Notes under the pieces: model-generated
What the model was told of the DNA's origin: nothing
Seen by the model: the letters and a program-made list of their open reading frames with translations, nothing else
Database searches by the model: none
Shown here: positions 1 through 8,255 of the stretch, piece after piece
How the letters are laid out: every line of letters begins with the position of its first letter
Position numbering within the stretch: the first letter of the stretch is position 1
Made by a program: the position numbers and the translations under genes
From: JBAOHV01 sp963714875
GTDB taxonomy: Bacteria > Actinomycetota > Acidimicrobiia > Acidimicrobiales > Microtrichaceae
Assembly (NCBI GenBank): GCA_963714875.1
Contig: CAVQQI010000012.1
Location: 253,464 to 317,463 of the forward strand
Length of the DNA: 64,000 nucleotides
Reading direction: 5' to 3'

Positions 1-568
1 CTGCGGTGGACACCCACCCGGTGGTGCCGTTGGGGCGCACGGGCAACAGGACCTCGGCCCACTCACCGCGGCGCTCGCGCACCAGCATGGTGAACGGCTG
101 GCGCGGCTCGTAGGGCCCGGGGTTGGTGAACGACCAGCCGCTGTCGGTCACGAAGCGTCCGGTGATCGGGACCTCGGCCGAGGGCAGGGGCTCGCGCGCG
201 GGGATGGACGGCTGGCTGGCGGGGGGTTCGGGTCCCGGTGAGGTGATCAGTGCCGGCTCCATGTCGTCCCAACCAGGCGGTGCATCCGCTCGGACCTGGA
301 GCTCGGTCACCTCGGGCTTGGCAGTCGCGATCTCGACGGTGCCGCCGGGCAGCACCGCAATGGTGGTCGACGTGGAGGTCGTCGAGGCGACCGGTGCCGT
401 GGTGGGGGGCGCGGCGACGTCGTCGCTCGGCCACAGCGCCACGGCGAGTCCGATGACGAGCAACGCCACCACTCCGGCGCCGATCGCCATCATCCGGTTG
501 CGGCCCGGCGACTGGCCCGCCCGGTCCAGGGGTGGGTCGAACGAGCCGATCGGTCCGTCGTCGTTCAT
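1..568 (-). CDS. L,D-transpeptidase-like envelope protein, N-terminal part (cut by window edge)
   Basis: Only about 189 N-terminal residues are visible because the gene runs off the left edge. From an ATG at 568 there is a short cytoplasmic head, one membrane segment at about residues 27-46, and a Thr/Ser/Pro-rich stalk. A block follows (GWSFTNPG ... VRPNGTTGWV) that aligns with the SH3-like module GWTFENPT ... ARPNGMEGWV of the complete L,D-transpeptidase at 37726. The catalytic domain is outside the window, so the enzymatic call rests on that paralogy. A strong ribosome site GGAGGAG lies about five bases before the ATG. The gene diverges from gltX, as in the second block at 37.7 kb. Expected role: 3-3 peptidoglycan cross-linking outside the membrane. 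Confidence 0.7.
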   Translation of the reverse strand, partial: MNDDGPIGSFDPPLDRAGQSPGRNRMMAIGAGVVALLVIGLAVALWPSDDVAAPPTTAPVASTTSTSTTIAVLPGGTVEIATAKPEVTELQVRADAPPGWDDMEPALITSPGPEPPASQPSIPAREPLPSAEVPITGRFVTDSGWSFTNPGPYEPRQPFTMLVRERRGEWAEVLLPVRPNGTTGWVSTA

Positions 569-658
569 CAGCTCCTCCTCCCGCACCGTTCGTGTCGTTC
601 CATGGTAGAGGCGGTCCACGGCGCTTCGGCGTCAGCGGAGCAGCCCTGTCGGGACCGG

Positions 659-664
659 TAGCCT
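659..664 (+). promoter_or_regulatory. -10 element for leaderless gltX (first copy)
   Basis: TAGCCT is followed by seven bases and then the GTG start of gltX at 672. This spacing puts the transcription start at or next to the start codon. No Shine-Dalgarno sequence is present, which agrees with a leaderless mRNA. I see no convincing -35 hexamer. Confidence 0.5.
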
Positions 665-671
665 CGGGTCG

Positions 672-2013
672 GTGAGCACCACCCCACGCGTCCGATTCGC
701 GCCGTCACCGACCGGCTACCTTCACCTGGGCAGCGCCCGGGCCGCACTGTTCAACTGGCTCGCCGCCCGGCACATGGACGGCAAGTTCCTGCTGCGCATC
801 GAGGACACCGACAAGGACCGTTCCCGCCCCGAGCTCATCGACGTCATCTACGAGGGCCTCGAGTGGCTGGGACTGGACTGGGACGAGGAGCCGTTGGCCC
901 AGTCGACCCGGGACGAGGCACACCAGGAGGCCATCGAGACGCTGATCAGGGACGGCTCGGCGTACGAGTCCGAGGGCGCGGTGCGCTTCCGAGTGCCCGA
1001 CGACGGGGGAGCGACCTCGTGGGACGACCTGATCCGCGGCGAGATCAGCGTGGAGCACGCCAACATCGAGGACTTCGTGATCCGCCGGTCAGATGGCTCG
1101 CCGACGTTCTTCCTGGCCAACGCGAGCGACGACGCCCACATGGGCATCACGCACGTGATCCGTGGCGAGGACCTGATCAACGTGACGCCGAAGTACCTGT
1201 TGCTGCGTCGGGCCATGGGCATCGGGGGAGCCGATCCCGTGTTCGCCCACATGCCCCTGATCGTCAACGAGCAGCGCAAGAAGCTGTCCAAGCGGCGCGA
1301 CGACGTGTCGCTCATGGACTACCGGGACCGTGGCTTCCTGCCCTCGGCGATGGTCAACTACCTGGCGCTGCTCGGCTGGGGTCCGCCCGACGGCCAGGAG
1401 GTCCGGTTGGACCCGCTGAGCATGACCGACGGCTTCCCGCCGATGTTCGACATCGCCGAGGTCAGCTCGTCGCCGGCGTTCTTCGACGTGAAGAAGCTGT
1501 TGTTCGTCAACGCCGAGCACCTGCGTGCGATGTCGGTCGACGAGCTGGATGCGGCGTCGCAGCCGTATCTGGAGGCGTCACCGGTCGGGCCGGCCTACGT
1601 CGGCCGACCCGACGAACCGCGATCGGTTCCGGGCACTGCTGCCCGAGGTGCAGACCCGGGTCGAGACGCTCTCCGAGGTGCCCGGCTACGTCGACTTCCT
1701 CTTCGTCGATGAGCCGGCGATCGATGAGAAGGCATGGACCAAGGCCATGGTGCCTGATGCGGCCGGTTGGCTCGATGCCGTGATCGCCGCGGCTGCCGAG
1801 TGGCCGTGGAGTGCCGAGGAGCTCCACGAACGGTTCATGGCACTGGCTGAGGAGTTGGGCGCGAACCGCCGCAAGTTCCAGGCACCGGTTCGTGTGGCAT
1901 TGACCGGGCGGTCGGTGGGGCCGCCGCTGTTCGAGTCGATGGTGGTGCTCGGACGCGACCAGGTGCTGTCACGCCTGCAGAGCGCACGTGGGCGGCTGGG
2001 TCCGGTGGACTGA
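672..2013 (+). CDS. gltX: Glutamyl-tRNA synthetase, first paralogue, lacking the zinc-binding segment
   Basis: Class I aminoacyl-tRNA synthetase that charges tRNA-Glu and, in bacteria using GatCAB, often tRNA-Gln as well. The HIGH-type box PSPTGYLHLGSAR is at the N-terminus and the KMSKS-type box KKLSKRRDD at about residue 203. Length over the break is about 447 residues, a little short for the family. The missing length is the segment that in the second copy reads YWCDCTPE ... YDGHCRERG, a zinc-knuckle insertion. Here SAYESEGAVRFRVP passes straight through. The frame breaks once, near 1580-1600, and the C-terminal anticodon-binding part resumes at DPTNRDRFRALLPEV. The GTG start follows a -10 element directly (leaderless). 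A ydcF-like gene and tRNA-Gln lie downstream. Specificity for Glu versus Gln tRNA cannot be read from sequence. Confidence 0.9.
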
Positions 2014-2052
2014 GTGGCCGGGCGGTTGGGGGTCCGGTGACTGGGTGGTCCG

Positions 2053-2664
2053 GTGGCTGAGCGGGCGGGTCGGCGTCGGTGGCTGCTCCGTCTGGCCGGG
2101 CTGTTGGTCGCGGCGGTCGGCACCTACGTGGCGGTGATCGCGGTCCAGGTGGTCTCGTCGTCGCGACAGGACCAGCGCGAACAGGCCGCCGCCATCGTGG
2201 TGCTGGGCGCCGCGCAGTACGACGGGACGCCGTCGCCGGCGCTGCAGGGCCGGTTGGACCGGGCGCTCGAGCTGTACCGGGAGGACCTCGCTCCCGAGAT
2301 CGTGCTGACCGGATCGAAGCGGCGCGGCGACCGATTCACCGAGGCGTACGCCGGGTACCGCTACCTGGCCGAGCAGGGTGTGCCCGATGCTGCGCTGACC
2401 ATCGTCGACGACGGCGTCAGCACCTATGAGTCGCTGGCGGCGGTGCGCCGTGTGCTGCGTGAGCGCGACGCCGACCGGGTGTTGCTCGTGTCCGACGGCT
2501 ACCACAACCGTCGTCTGCAGGGGATCGCCAGAGAGCTGGGCATGGAACCCTTCGTCGTGCCCACCGACTCGTCCTCGACGTTCCGGCAAGTGGTGGGGGA
2601 GACGGGACGGGTCGCTGTGGGTGAGATCATCGGCTACCGCCGCCTGTTCAACCAGACCCACTGA
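2053..2664 (+). CDS. DUF218 (YdcF/SanA-like) membrane-anchored protein
   Basis: 203 residues, intact, GTG start 39 bases after gltX. One N-terminal membrane segment (about residues 11-29, LLRLAGLLVAAVGTYVAVI) is followed by a DUF218 domain. Its typical features are IVVLGAAQYDGTPSPAL, a substrate-loop region around VLTGSKRRGD, VSTYESL, and VLLVSDGYHNRR. The family includes YdcF and SanA, linked to envelope integrity, and some members bind S-adenosylmethionine. The reaction is not established. The same gene follows gltX in the second block at 35636-36234, so the pairing is conserved within this genome. It probably shares a transcript with gltX. Confidence 0.75.
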   Translation: MAERAGRRRWLLRLAGLLVAAVGTYVAVIAVQVVSSSRQDQREQAAAIVVLGAAQYDGTPSPALQGRLDRALELYREDLAPEIVLTGSKRRGDRFTEAYAGYRYLAEQGVPDAALTIVDDGVSTYESLAAVRRVLRERDADRVLLVSDGYHNRRLQGIARELGMEPFVVPTDSSSTFRQVVGETGRVAVGEIIGYRRLFNQTH

Positions 2665-2713
2665 TGCTGACGGACTGCGGGTCGCTGGCTCGACGCACGC
2701 CTCGGGATCGCGT

Positions 2714-2744
2714 TTGTCGCCCTGCGGCGAGGTTCGGCTAAAGT
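2714..2744 (+). promoter_or_regulatory. Promoter for the tRNA-Gln/tRNA-Glu pair
   Basis: TTGTCG at 2714-2719 and TAAAGT at 2739-2744 with a 19-base spacer lie 29 bases upstream of tRNA-Gln. The spacer is slightly long, so the -35 is weaker evidence than the -10. The tRNAs therefore need not depend on read-through from gltX. Confidence 0.45.
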
Positions 2745-2773
2745 CGGCCGGCGCCCTCGGGGCGACATCGCCT

Positions 2774-2845
2774 TCGGGGGTGGTGTAATTGGCAACACAC
2801 CTGGTTCTGGTCCAGACATTGGGGGTTCGAGTCCTCCCCCCCGAG
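2774..2845 (+). tRNA. tRNA-Gln (anticodon CUG), first copy
   Basis: 72 bases fold as a cloverleaf. The acceptor stem TCGGGGG pairs with CCCCCGA, the discriminator is G, the D-stem is GTGT/ACAC, the anticodon loop is TTCTGGT, and the T-arm is GGGGG-TTCGAGT-CCTCC. No CCA is encoded. It matches the second copy at 35521 except around the outer anticodon stem and variable region (ACCTGG ... CCAGACAT here). The 27-43 position reads as a C-A mismatch. It lies downstream of gltX and ydcF-like genes. Confidence 0.95.
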
Positions 2846-2877
2846 CAACTGCAGCACTACCGCTGCACACAAGATCT

Positions 2878-2903
2878 CCGGACGATTCCGCGGAATCGTC
2901 CGG
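2878..2903. repeat. Perfect 26-bp palindrome between two tRNA genes
   Basis: CCGGACGATTCCG is followed immediately by its exact reverse complement, filling the gap between tRNA-Gln and tRNA-Glu. There is no T-run after it, so it is not a classical intrinsic terminator. In a tRNA transcript it would form a hairpin that could guide RNase processing or separate the two tRNAs. As DNA it could equally bind a dimeric protein. Confidence 0.6.
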
Positions 2904-2911
2904 CGTGACCA

Positions 2912-2984
2912 GCCCCCATCGTCTAGCGGCCTAGGACACCACCCTCTCAAGGTGGCGGCACGGGTTCGAATCCCGTTGGGGGTA
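2912..2984 (+). tRNA. tRNA-Glu (anticodon CUC); integration target
   Basis: 73 bases with a full cloverleaf. The acceptor is GCCCCCA with TGGGGGT (G-U at the first pair), the anticodon stem-loop is CCACC-CTCTCAA-GGTGG giving CUC, the T-arm is ACGGG-TTCGAAT-CCCGT, and the discriminator is A. No CCA is encoded. The 3' part from 2944 is duplicated at 9053-9094, marking insertion of a mobile element in the 3' half while an intact tRNA is kept on the left side. Confidence 0.96.
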
Positions 2985-4210
2985 CTCCAGAGGAATCCCC
3001 TGCAACGGCAGGGGATTCTTCGGTTTCCGGCGGCGGACGTCCGGACGGGCCACTCGGGAGAACCCGCGAAGAACCCGCGACGCGCCGCGGGGTGCTCGAC
3101 CGGATCGGGCTCGTATTCGTCGGTGTTCGCCGAGTGTCCGCATGCCCGCGACGAGGTCGTCGAGCCGGTCCGCCAGCGTCCGGTCACGGTCGGCTGCGGC
3201 CTTCTGATAGCGGATCGCAGCCGACGTCGTCGAGTGGCCGAGGCGGGCCATGACCTCGCGCATGGTCGCCCCCTGCTGGGTGGCGATGGTGCCGGCGGCG
3301 TGGCGCAGGTCGTGGAAGTGGACCTCGTCGAGCTCGAGCGCTCGCTGGGCGGCTCGCCACTCACGCTGGAACCAGCCGTCGCTGATGATGCCGCCAGCCG
3401 CTCCGGGGAACAGCGGGCCGTCAGGGTCGCCGCCGACGAAGGTCGCCAGGTGCTCGTCGATGGCGTCGAGCACGAAGCGGGGGAGCGTAACCGTCCGCTG
3501 GCTCGAGTCGGTCTTGGTCGTCTTGCGACGGGACCGTTTGTCGATCGACTCGCGCACGGTGAGCGGTGCCGTGCAGGCGGTCGTAGTGGCGCACACGCAG
3601 TGCCCGCAGCTCGCCGTAGCGGAGCCCGGCGAATCCGGCGACGAGGATCATCGGGCGGATCCGGGCGTGGGCAATGTCGGCGAGCGCCAGGACGACCTCG
3701 GCGGGGACGAAGGGTCGCTCGCTGTGCGGGTCGGAGCTGGCCCCCTTGATGCGGCACGGGTTGCGAGGGATCAGGTCGTCGTCGACAGCGGTGGCGAGGA
3801 TGGCGTGCATGATCCGGTAGGCGCGGGACGCAGTCGAGGGGATGCGCTCGCGCAGCGGTCGGTGCCAGCGGCGGAGCTCGTCCGGGCGTGAGCTTGCCGA
3901 TCGGGCGTGTCGCCGAAGGTCGGGTAGACGTGACGCTCGAGTGTCTCGCGCGTAGTTGTCGCGGGTGGTGGCGGCGAGGGTGCGACCCTCGAGCCACTGC
4001 TCGGCGTAGCGCCGGAACAGAACACGTCCACCGCTCGGGTCGTACGCGACGCCACGGCTCTGGGCAGCTTCGGTCTGGGACTTGAACGCCTTGGCTGACT
4101 CCAGCGTGGCGAACCGGCGGGAGCGTTCGCGTCTGCCCCGGTGCCGGCCGCCAGCGGATCTCGTAGCGGACGGAGCCGGCCGGGGTGGTGAGTCGTCGGA
4201 TCGACGCCAT
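2931..4210 (-). CDS. Tyrosine recombinase (phage-type integrase)
   Basis: Catalyses site-specific integration at tRNA-Glu. Read across the breaks it has an N-terminal SAM-like/arm-binding part (MASIRRLTTPAGSVRYEIRW). A core-binding helix region follows (NYARETLERHVYPTFGD, then RAYRIMHAILATAVDDDLI). The catalytic domain has the first arginine in FAGLRYGELRAL, HDLRH, GHSTT and the tyrosine in IRYQKA. The frame breaks near 4140, 3945, 3895 and 3570. The last open frame continues through attL and stops at 2931, so its final codons overlap the tRNA gene. The excisionase gene ends 10 bases upstream and both should share a transcript. Position next to the target tRNA is typical of integrative elements. 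Confidence 0.85.
2944..2985 (+). repeat. attL: left 42-bp attachment repeat
   Basis: Runs from the anticodon loop of tRNA-Glu (CTCTCAAGG) to one base past the discriminator (GGGGGTAC). It is identical to 9053-9094. Flanking bases differ on both sides (C versus G before, T versus C after), which fixes the repeat limits. Confidence 0.9.
2993..3020 (+). terminator. Terminator-like hairpin after tRNA-Glu
   Basis: An 11-bp perfect stem, GAATCCCCTGC with GCAGGGGATTC, and a 4-base AACG loop are followed by two T residues. It begins eight bases after attL, inside the element. It can stop tRNA transcription from entering the antisense strand of the integrase gene. Confidence 0.55.
3059..3080. repeat. 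Tandem 11-bp repeats, possible integrase arm sites
   Basis: AGAACCCGCGA occurs twice head-to-tail. The core AACCCGCG is found again near the other end of the element at 8939-8946. Short repeats of this kind near both att sites resemble arm-type binding sites of tyrosine integrases, but three copies of an 8-11 base GC-rich word is weak evidence. Confidence 0.3.
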
Positions 4211-4220
4211 GGTCGAAACG

Positions 4221-4440
4221 CTACCGGCTTGCGGTGACGTCGTGGCCGGCCCGACGCCGTTCGACGAAGTCGTGCCACCGCTTCGAGGGGGACACGAGCG
4301 GCGCGCCCGATGTGGACGACCTCGAGCTCGCCGTCGGCGATCAGCTCGTACGTGAGCGTCCGCCCGATACGCAGCTTTCGAGCCGCCTCCGGGATGGTGA
4401 GCAGGATCGGCTCGGGGTCGAAGAGCGATGGCTGGTCCAT
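4221..4440 (-). CDS. Excisionase / MerR-like winged-helix DNA-binding protein
   Basis: A small protein of about 72 residues. LTIPEAARKLRIGRTLTYEL and IADGELEVVHIGRAARVPLE are the helix-turn-helix and wing typical of Xis-type directionality factors. The frame breaks once near 4270. Read in the next frame it continues FVERRRAGHDVTASR to a TAG at 4221-4223, ten bases before the integrase ATG. The start ATG at 4440 has AGGAGG directly upstream, and this ribosome site overlaps one arm of the long inverted repeat at 4446-4489. Probable role: excision directionality and regulation of int. Confidence 0.75.
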
Positions 4441-4445
4441 GCCCT

Positions 4446-4489
4446 CCTAAGCGCGCGCACCGGTCCCGGGTCGGGTGCGCGCGCTTAGG
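4446..4489. repeat. 16-bp inverted repeat at the xis start; operator or oriT candidate
   Basis: CCTAAGCGCGCGCACC and its perfect reverse complement are separated by 12 bases that are themselves near-palindromic (GGTCCCGGGTC). The left arm includes part of the AGGAGG ribosome site of the excisionase gene. An mRNA hairpin could hide that site, or a dimeric regulator could cover it. The repeat also lies in the only long non-coding stretch upstream of the relaxase, where MobF oriT sites usually sit. Confidence 0.6.
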
Positions 4490-4776
4490 CGGTTGACGCG
4501 GGCGCCGTCCGGAGATTCCGGGAGCGGGGGTCGGTGGTCTGGAGGTGCGGCAATGCGCGCAGCGGTACTGCTTCCTGTTTCGATCTGGTGGAGGCCCACG
4601 ATCTGGTGGTGTGTATCGAAGGGGTCGATGCTCGGCCCTCGCCCGTTGTCGGTCGCGTCGGTCGATGGTGGGCCGCTCTCGTGGTGTGTCAACGAGGCGA
4701 GAGGGGGTTCACAGACTTGCATCACAGATGCCCGGGACCCTCACCGCCGACCCTCGCCAGCGGTCGAGGGGTGCCC
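4490..4776. other. Intergenic region between xis and relaxase
   Basis: 287 bases without a credible gene. It is less GC-rich than its neighbours in places (for example around 4590-4620). Together with the inverted repeat to its left it is the best place for a relaxase promoter and a nick site. I cannot point to a nic sequence. Confidence 0.35.
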
Positions 4777-7296
4777 GTGTTGAACCTCCACCGGCTCTCG
4801 CCCGGAGCGGAGTCGTACTACCTGGATCAGGTCGTGTCGGGGCTCGAGGACTACTACGCCGAGGCACGGCGAGGCGTCCGGGCTACTGGCTCGCGTCGTC
4901 GCAGCAGCTCGGCCTCGAGGGGCTCGTCCGACCCGACGATCTCCGGGCCGTGTTCTCCGGGGTCGATCCGTCCGACCGGGGAGCGGTTGCATCGGGCGAA
5001 GAACCGGAAGGTCCCGGGGTGGGATCTGACGTTTCGTGCGCCGAAGTCGGTGTCGATCCTCTGGGCCCTCGGCGAACCAGAGGATCGCTCGCGAGGTCGT
5101 CGCAGCGCACGAGGCTGCGGTCGCCCGGGCGGTGTCGTACATGGAGGAGGTTGCGGCGTGGACGAGGACGGGCCGCAACGGGATCCACCGGGAGCAGGCG
5201 AACGGGTTCATCGCGGCGGGGTTCCGGCATCGCACGTCGCGTGACCGGGATCCTTGCTGCACACCCACGTGCTGGTCGCGAACTCGGTGCGCGCGGACGA
5301 CGGACGGTGGCGAACGATCGACGCCATCGCGCTGTACGACCACGCCAAGACCGGCGGATACGTCTACCAGGCGCAGCTCCGCCACGAGCTCACCGCACGT
5401 CTCGGCGTCGATTGGACGCCGGTCCACGACGGCCTCGCCGACATCGTCGGTGTGGATGAGGACCTGATCGGGTTGTTCTCGAAGCGTCGCGAGCAGATCG
5501 AGGCCGACCATGGCGGAGTGGGGTCTCACCTCGGCGAAGGCGGCGCAGGTGTCGACCTTGCAGACCCGGCGGGCGAAGGTCGGTCAGCTCTGAACGGGTG
5601 TCTGACCAGATCGACCGCTGGCGCACCGAGGCCCTGACCATCGGCGTTGACAGCCGGGTGCTGAAGTCGGTCACCGGTGACCATCCGGTGCCGTCGTTGA
5701 CGCTGCAGCGACAAGAGCCGCTGTTCGACCGGCTGTCCTCGCCGGAGGGGCTGACCGACGGACCGCTCGACGTTCGACCATCGCGACGTGCTGCGTGCGG
5801 CTGATCGACGAGCTCCCCGCCGCCGTACCGGTCGAGACCGTCGAGGACCTGGCGATCGCAGTACCTGCGACGACCCGAGGTCGTGATGGTCGGCTGGAAC
5901 GAACGCACCGGCACGACGCTTCTCGACCGACCGAGCTGATCGACCTCGAACAGGACCGGTCGTCGACCTCGCCGAGAACGGCTGAGCGCTGGTGTGGGCG
6001 GTTGCGGTCGACGAGCGCTGTCGCAGGGTGCGGTCGAGACACGACCGTCGATCAGCGATGAACAGGCACGCGGTCGTGACCGAGATGTGCACGTCCGGCC
6101 GAGCGGTCGAGGTGCTCGTCGCCGCCGCCGGGACCGGCAAGACGTTCAGCCTCGACGCAGCACGCGAGGCGTGGCAGCGCAGCGGCCACCGGGTCATCGG
6201 CTGTGCGCTGTCGGCGTCCGCCGCGCACGAGCTCCAGGGCGGCTCCGGGATCCGCTCCACACACGATCGCGATGCTCAACCTCGACCTCCACCAGCGACC
6301 GCCAGCGGCTCGACCCGCGCACGGTGCTGGTCATCGACGAGGCCGGCATGGTCGGCACCCGGACCCTCGCGCCGCTGCTGCACGCTGCGATGCGCCGCTG
6401 GGGCGAAGGTCGTGCTCGTCGGTGACCCGAAGCAGCTGCCCGAGATCCAAGCCGGTGGAGTGCTCGGCTCCCTGGCGCGTCGCCATCCGGTCCTCACGCT
6501 CACCGAGAACCGGCGACAGCACGACACCGTCGAACGCGACGCCCTCGACCAGCTCCGCACCGGTGATGTCGACCAGGCCATCGGGATCGCTGCGCGAGCA
6601 CGGACGACGTGGTGACCGCACCGAACGCCGAGACGGTGCGCGACGGGATGGTCGGCGACTGGTGGCAACACCGCACCGCCGGCGACGTCGGCGTTGATGA
6701 TGGCGAGACGCAACGCCGACGTCGACGACCTCAACCGGCGGGCCCGCCGCCACGTCGCCGCCGCCGGCGAGCTCTCCGGCGAGCCGCTCGTCGTGAACGG
6801 CCGGCCGTTCCAGATCGGCGACCAGGTGATCTGCACGCGCAACGACTACCCCAACGGGATCCGCAACGGCACCGACCGGCACGATCACCGCACATCGACC
6901 ACCAGCGCACCGCCGTCACGATCGCCACCGACGACGGCGACCCGTCGTCTCGACGACGAGTACCTCGCCGCCGGGTCGATGCGCCACGGCTACGCCGTCA
7001 CCGTCCACAAGGCACAGGGCCGCACGTGCGACCACGGGCTGCTGCTCGCCAGCGACGACCTGCACCGCGAGATGGGCTACGTCGGCCTCAGCCGCGGCAA
7101 GCAATCCAACCGCATGTACCTCGTGTCCGACGAAGCCGGCCGACGAACTCGAACACCACGGCCGAGCCGGCGAACGTGCCGACCCGCTCGACCTCGTCGC
7201 CGACTCCCTTCGCCGCAGCGCATCGCCAAGCAACTCGCCATCGACCAAGCCCGAACACAGCCGGAGCCCGATGACGGAGCAGACATCGGCATGTGA
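4777..7296 (+). CDS. MobF-family relaxase with C-terminal helicase (TraA/TrwC-like)
   Basis: Nicks and unwinds DNA for conjugative transfer. The N-terminal relaxase part reads VLNLHRLSPGAESYYLDQV, then GWDLTFRAPKSVSILWAL, NGIHREQANGFIAAGFRHRT and the metal-site HTHVLVANSVRADDGRW. The C-terminal RecD-like helicase has Walker A VLVAAAGTGKTFSLDAARE, Walker B VLVIDEAGMVGTRTL, VVLVGDPKQLPEI, TENRRQ and the late motif YAVTVHKAQGRT ... YVGLSRGK. Frame breaks occur near 4895, 4975, 5085, 5240, 5510, 6255, 6400, 6600, 6700 and 6880, and 5510-6050 is hard to reconstruct. Start GTG at 4777 fits the family N-terminus, with GAGGGG upstream. At about 840 residues it is short for TraA, so it may also be internally deleted. 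Confidence 0.85.
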
Positions 7297-7397
7297 CCCG
7301 CTCGGTCAACGACTCCCGATAGCCGGCCGTGAAGGACTATTCGGAATGCTCATCGGCCCGCCCCAACGGGTGCCCCCTAGCGGCACTTTGATGGCGG

Positions 7398-8036
7398 TCA
7401 GGCGATTCGCTCGAACAGGTAGGCGAACGGCGACTTCGTGTAGGCGACTCCACGGCCGCTGGCGTGGAGGGATTCCCTCGTGACATCGACGTGGCGTTTG
7501 GGTTGGAGGTAGGTGTCCAGCTCACGCGACGTCACCGAGTACCGGCCCGAGCGAGCGGTGATGACCGCCGTGAGGCGATACCGGGGGTCGATCGATGCCA
7601 TCGCGGCGTCGCCATGGCTCGGGTTCACCAGGAGCGTGCCGCCGACACGCAGGTACTGAGTGCAGTGCTCGGAGATGAAACCCGCGTACAGCGAGATGAG
7701 GAGATCGAACTCACCGTCATCGAGGCATAGCGCGTCGGCGTAGTCGGCGCCGATGAAGCGCACCACATGCGTCACGGCGTCGACGCCGTGTTCGATCAGC
7801 AGCTGCTGAACACCGTCGCCGTCGCCGAAGAACTGCGCTGCGCGTCGATCGATGTCGACGTAGGTGACCGACGGCCAGACGAACGAGGGGGCGAGGTCGA
7901 CGAACGAGCCTGGATACAGCACCTTTGATGCGTCGACGGTCTCGGCAACGGCGGTGAAGAGCCGCTGGCGGTCGCCGACGTGTTGGTCCTGCTTCTCCCA
8001 CAAACCTCGCGTCCGGTCCAGCACAGGCTCGACCAT
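7398..8036 (-). CDS. Class I SAM-dependent methyltransferase-like protein
   Basis: 212 residues, intact, carried by the mobile element. The segment VLYPGSFVDLAPSFVWPSV followed by TYVDID looks like motif I of a Rossmann methyltransferase, with an acidic strand end that would bind SAM. FDLLISLYAGFISEHCTQYL then RVGGTLLVNPSHGDAAMA correspond to the middle strands. A classical GxGxG is absent, so the catalytic call is tentative and the substrate unknown. It faces the relaxase tail-to-tail and diverges from the SRPBCC gene. Unlike the transfer genes it has no frame break. Confidence 0.5.
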   Translation of the reverse strand: MVEPVLDRTRGLWEKQDQHVGDRQRLFTAVAETVDASKVLYPGSFVDLAPSFVWPSVTYVDIDRRAAQFFGDGDGVQQLLIEHGVDAVTHVVRFIGADYADALCLDDGEFDLLISLYAGFISEHCTQYLRVGGTLLVNPSHGDAAMASIDPRYRLTAVITARSGRYSVTSRELDTYLQPKRHVDVTRESLHASGRGVAYTKSPFAYLFERIA

Positions 8037-8243
8037 AGGACCTGCCCCAGATCGCCGGGATGGCGACGGGTCGGCGGCTAGGGCCGAGCGTTCTCAGGCG
8101 AGCGTCACGCCCGCTGCAAGAGGGGCCGAGCGTGCTCATGCGAGTACGGCGAACCCCACGCAGTTTGCGGGTGCTGTGTTGCAGAGCGTGCGCCCGTACA
8201 TCACACCTCGGCGCCGAACCGCATCGACCCGAGGAGCCACAGA

Positions 8244-8249
8244 TAGGGT
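8244..8249 (+). promoter_or_regulatory. -10 element for leaderless SRPBCC gene
   Basis: TAGGGT, six bases, then the ATG at 8256. The spacing implies a leaderless transcript, and there is no ribosome site before the ATG. Confidence 0.5.
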
Positions 8250-8255
8250 CGTGCC

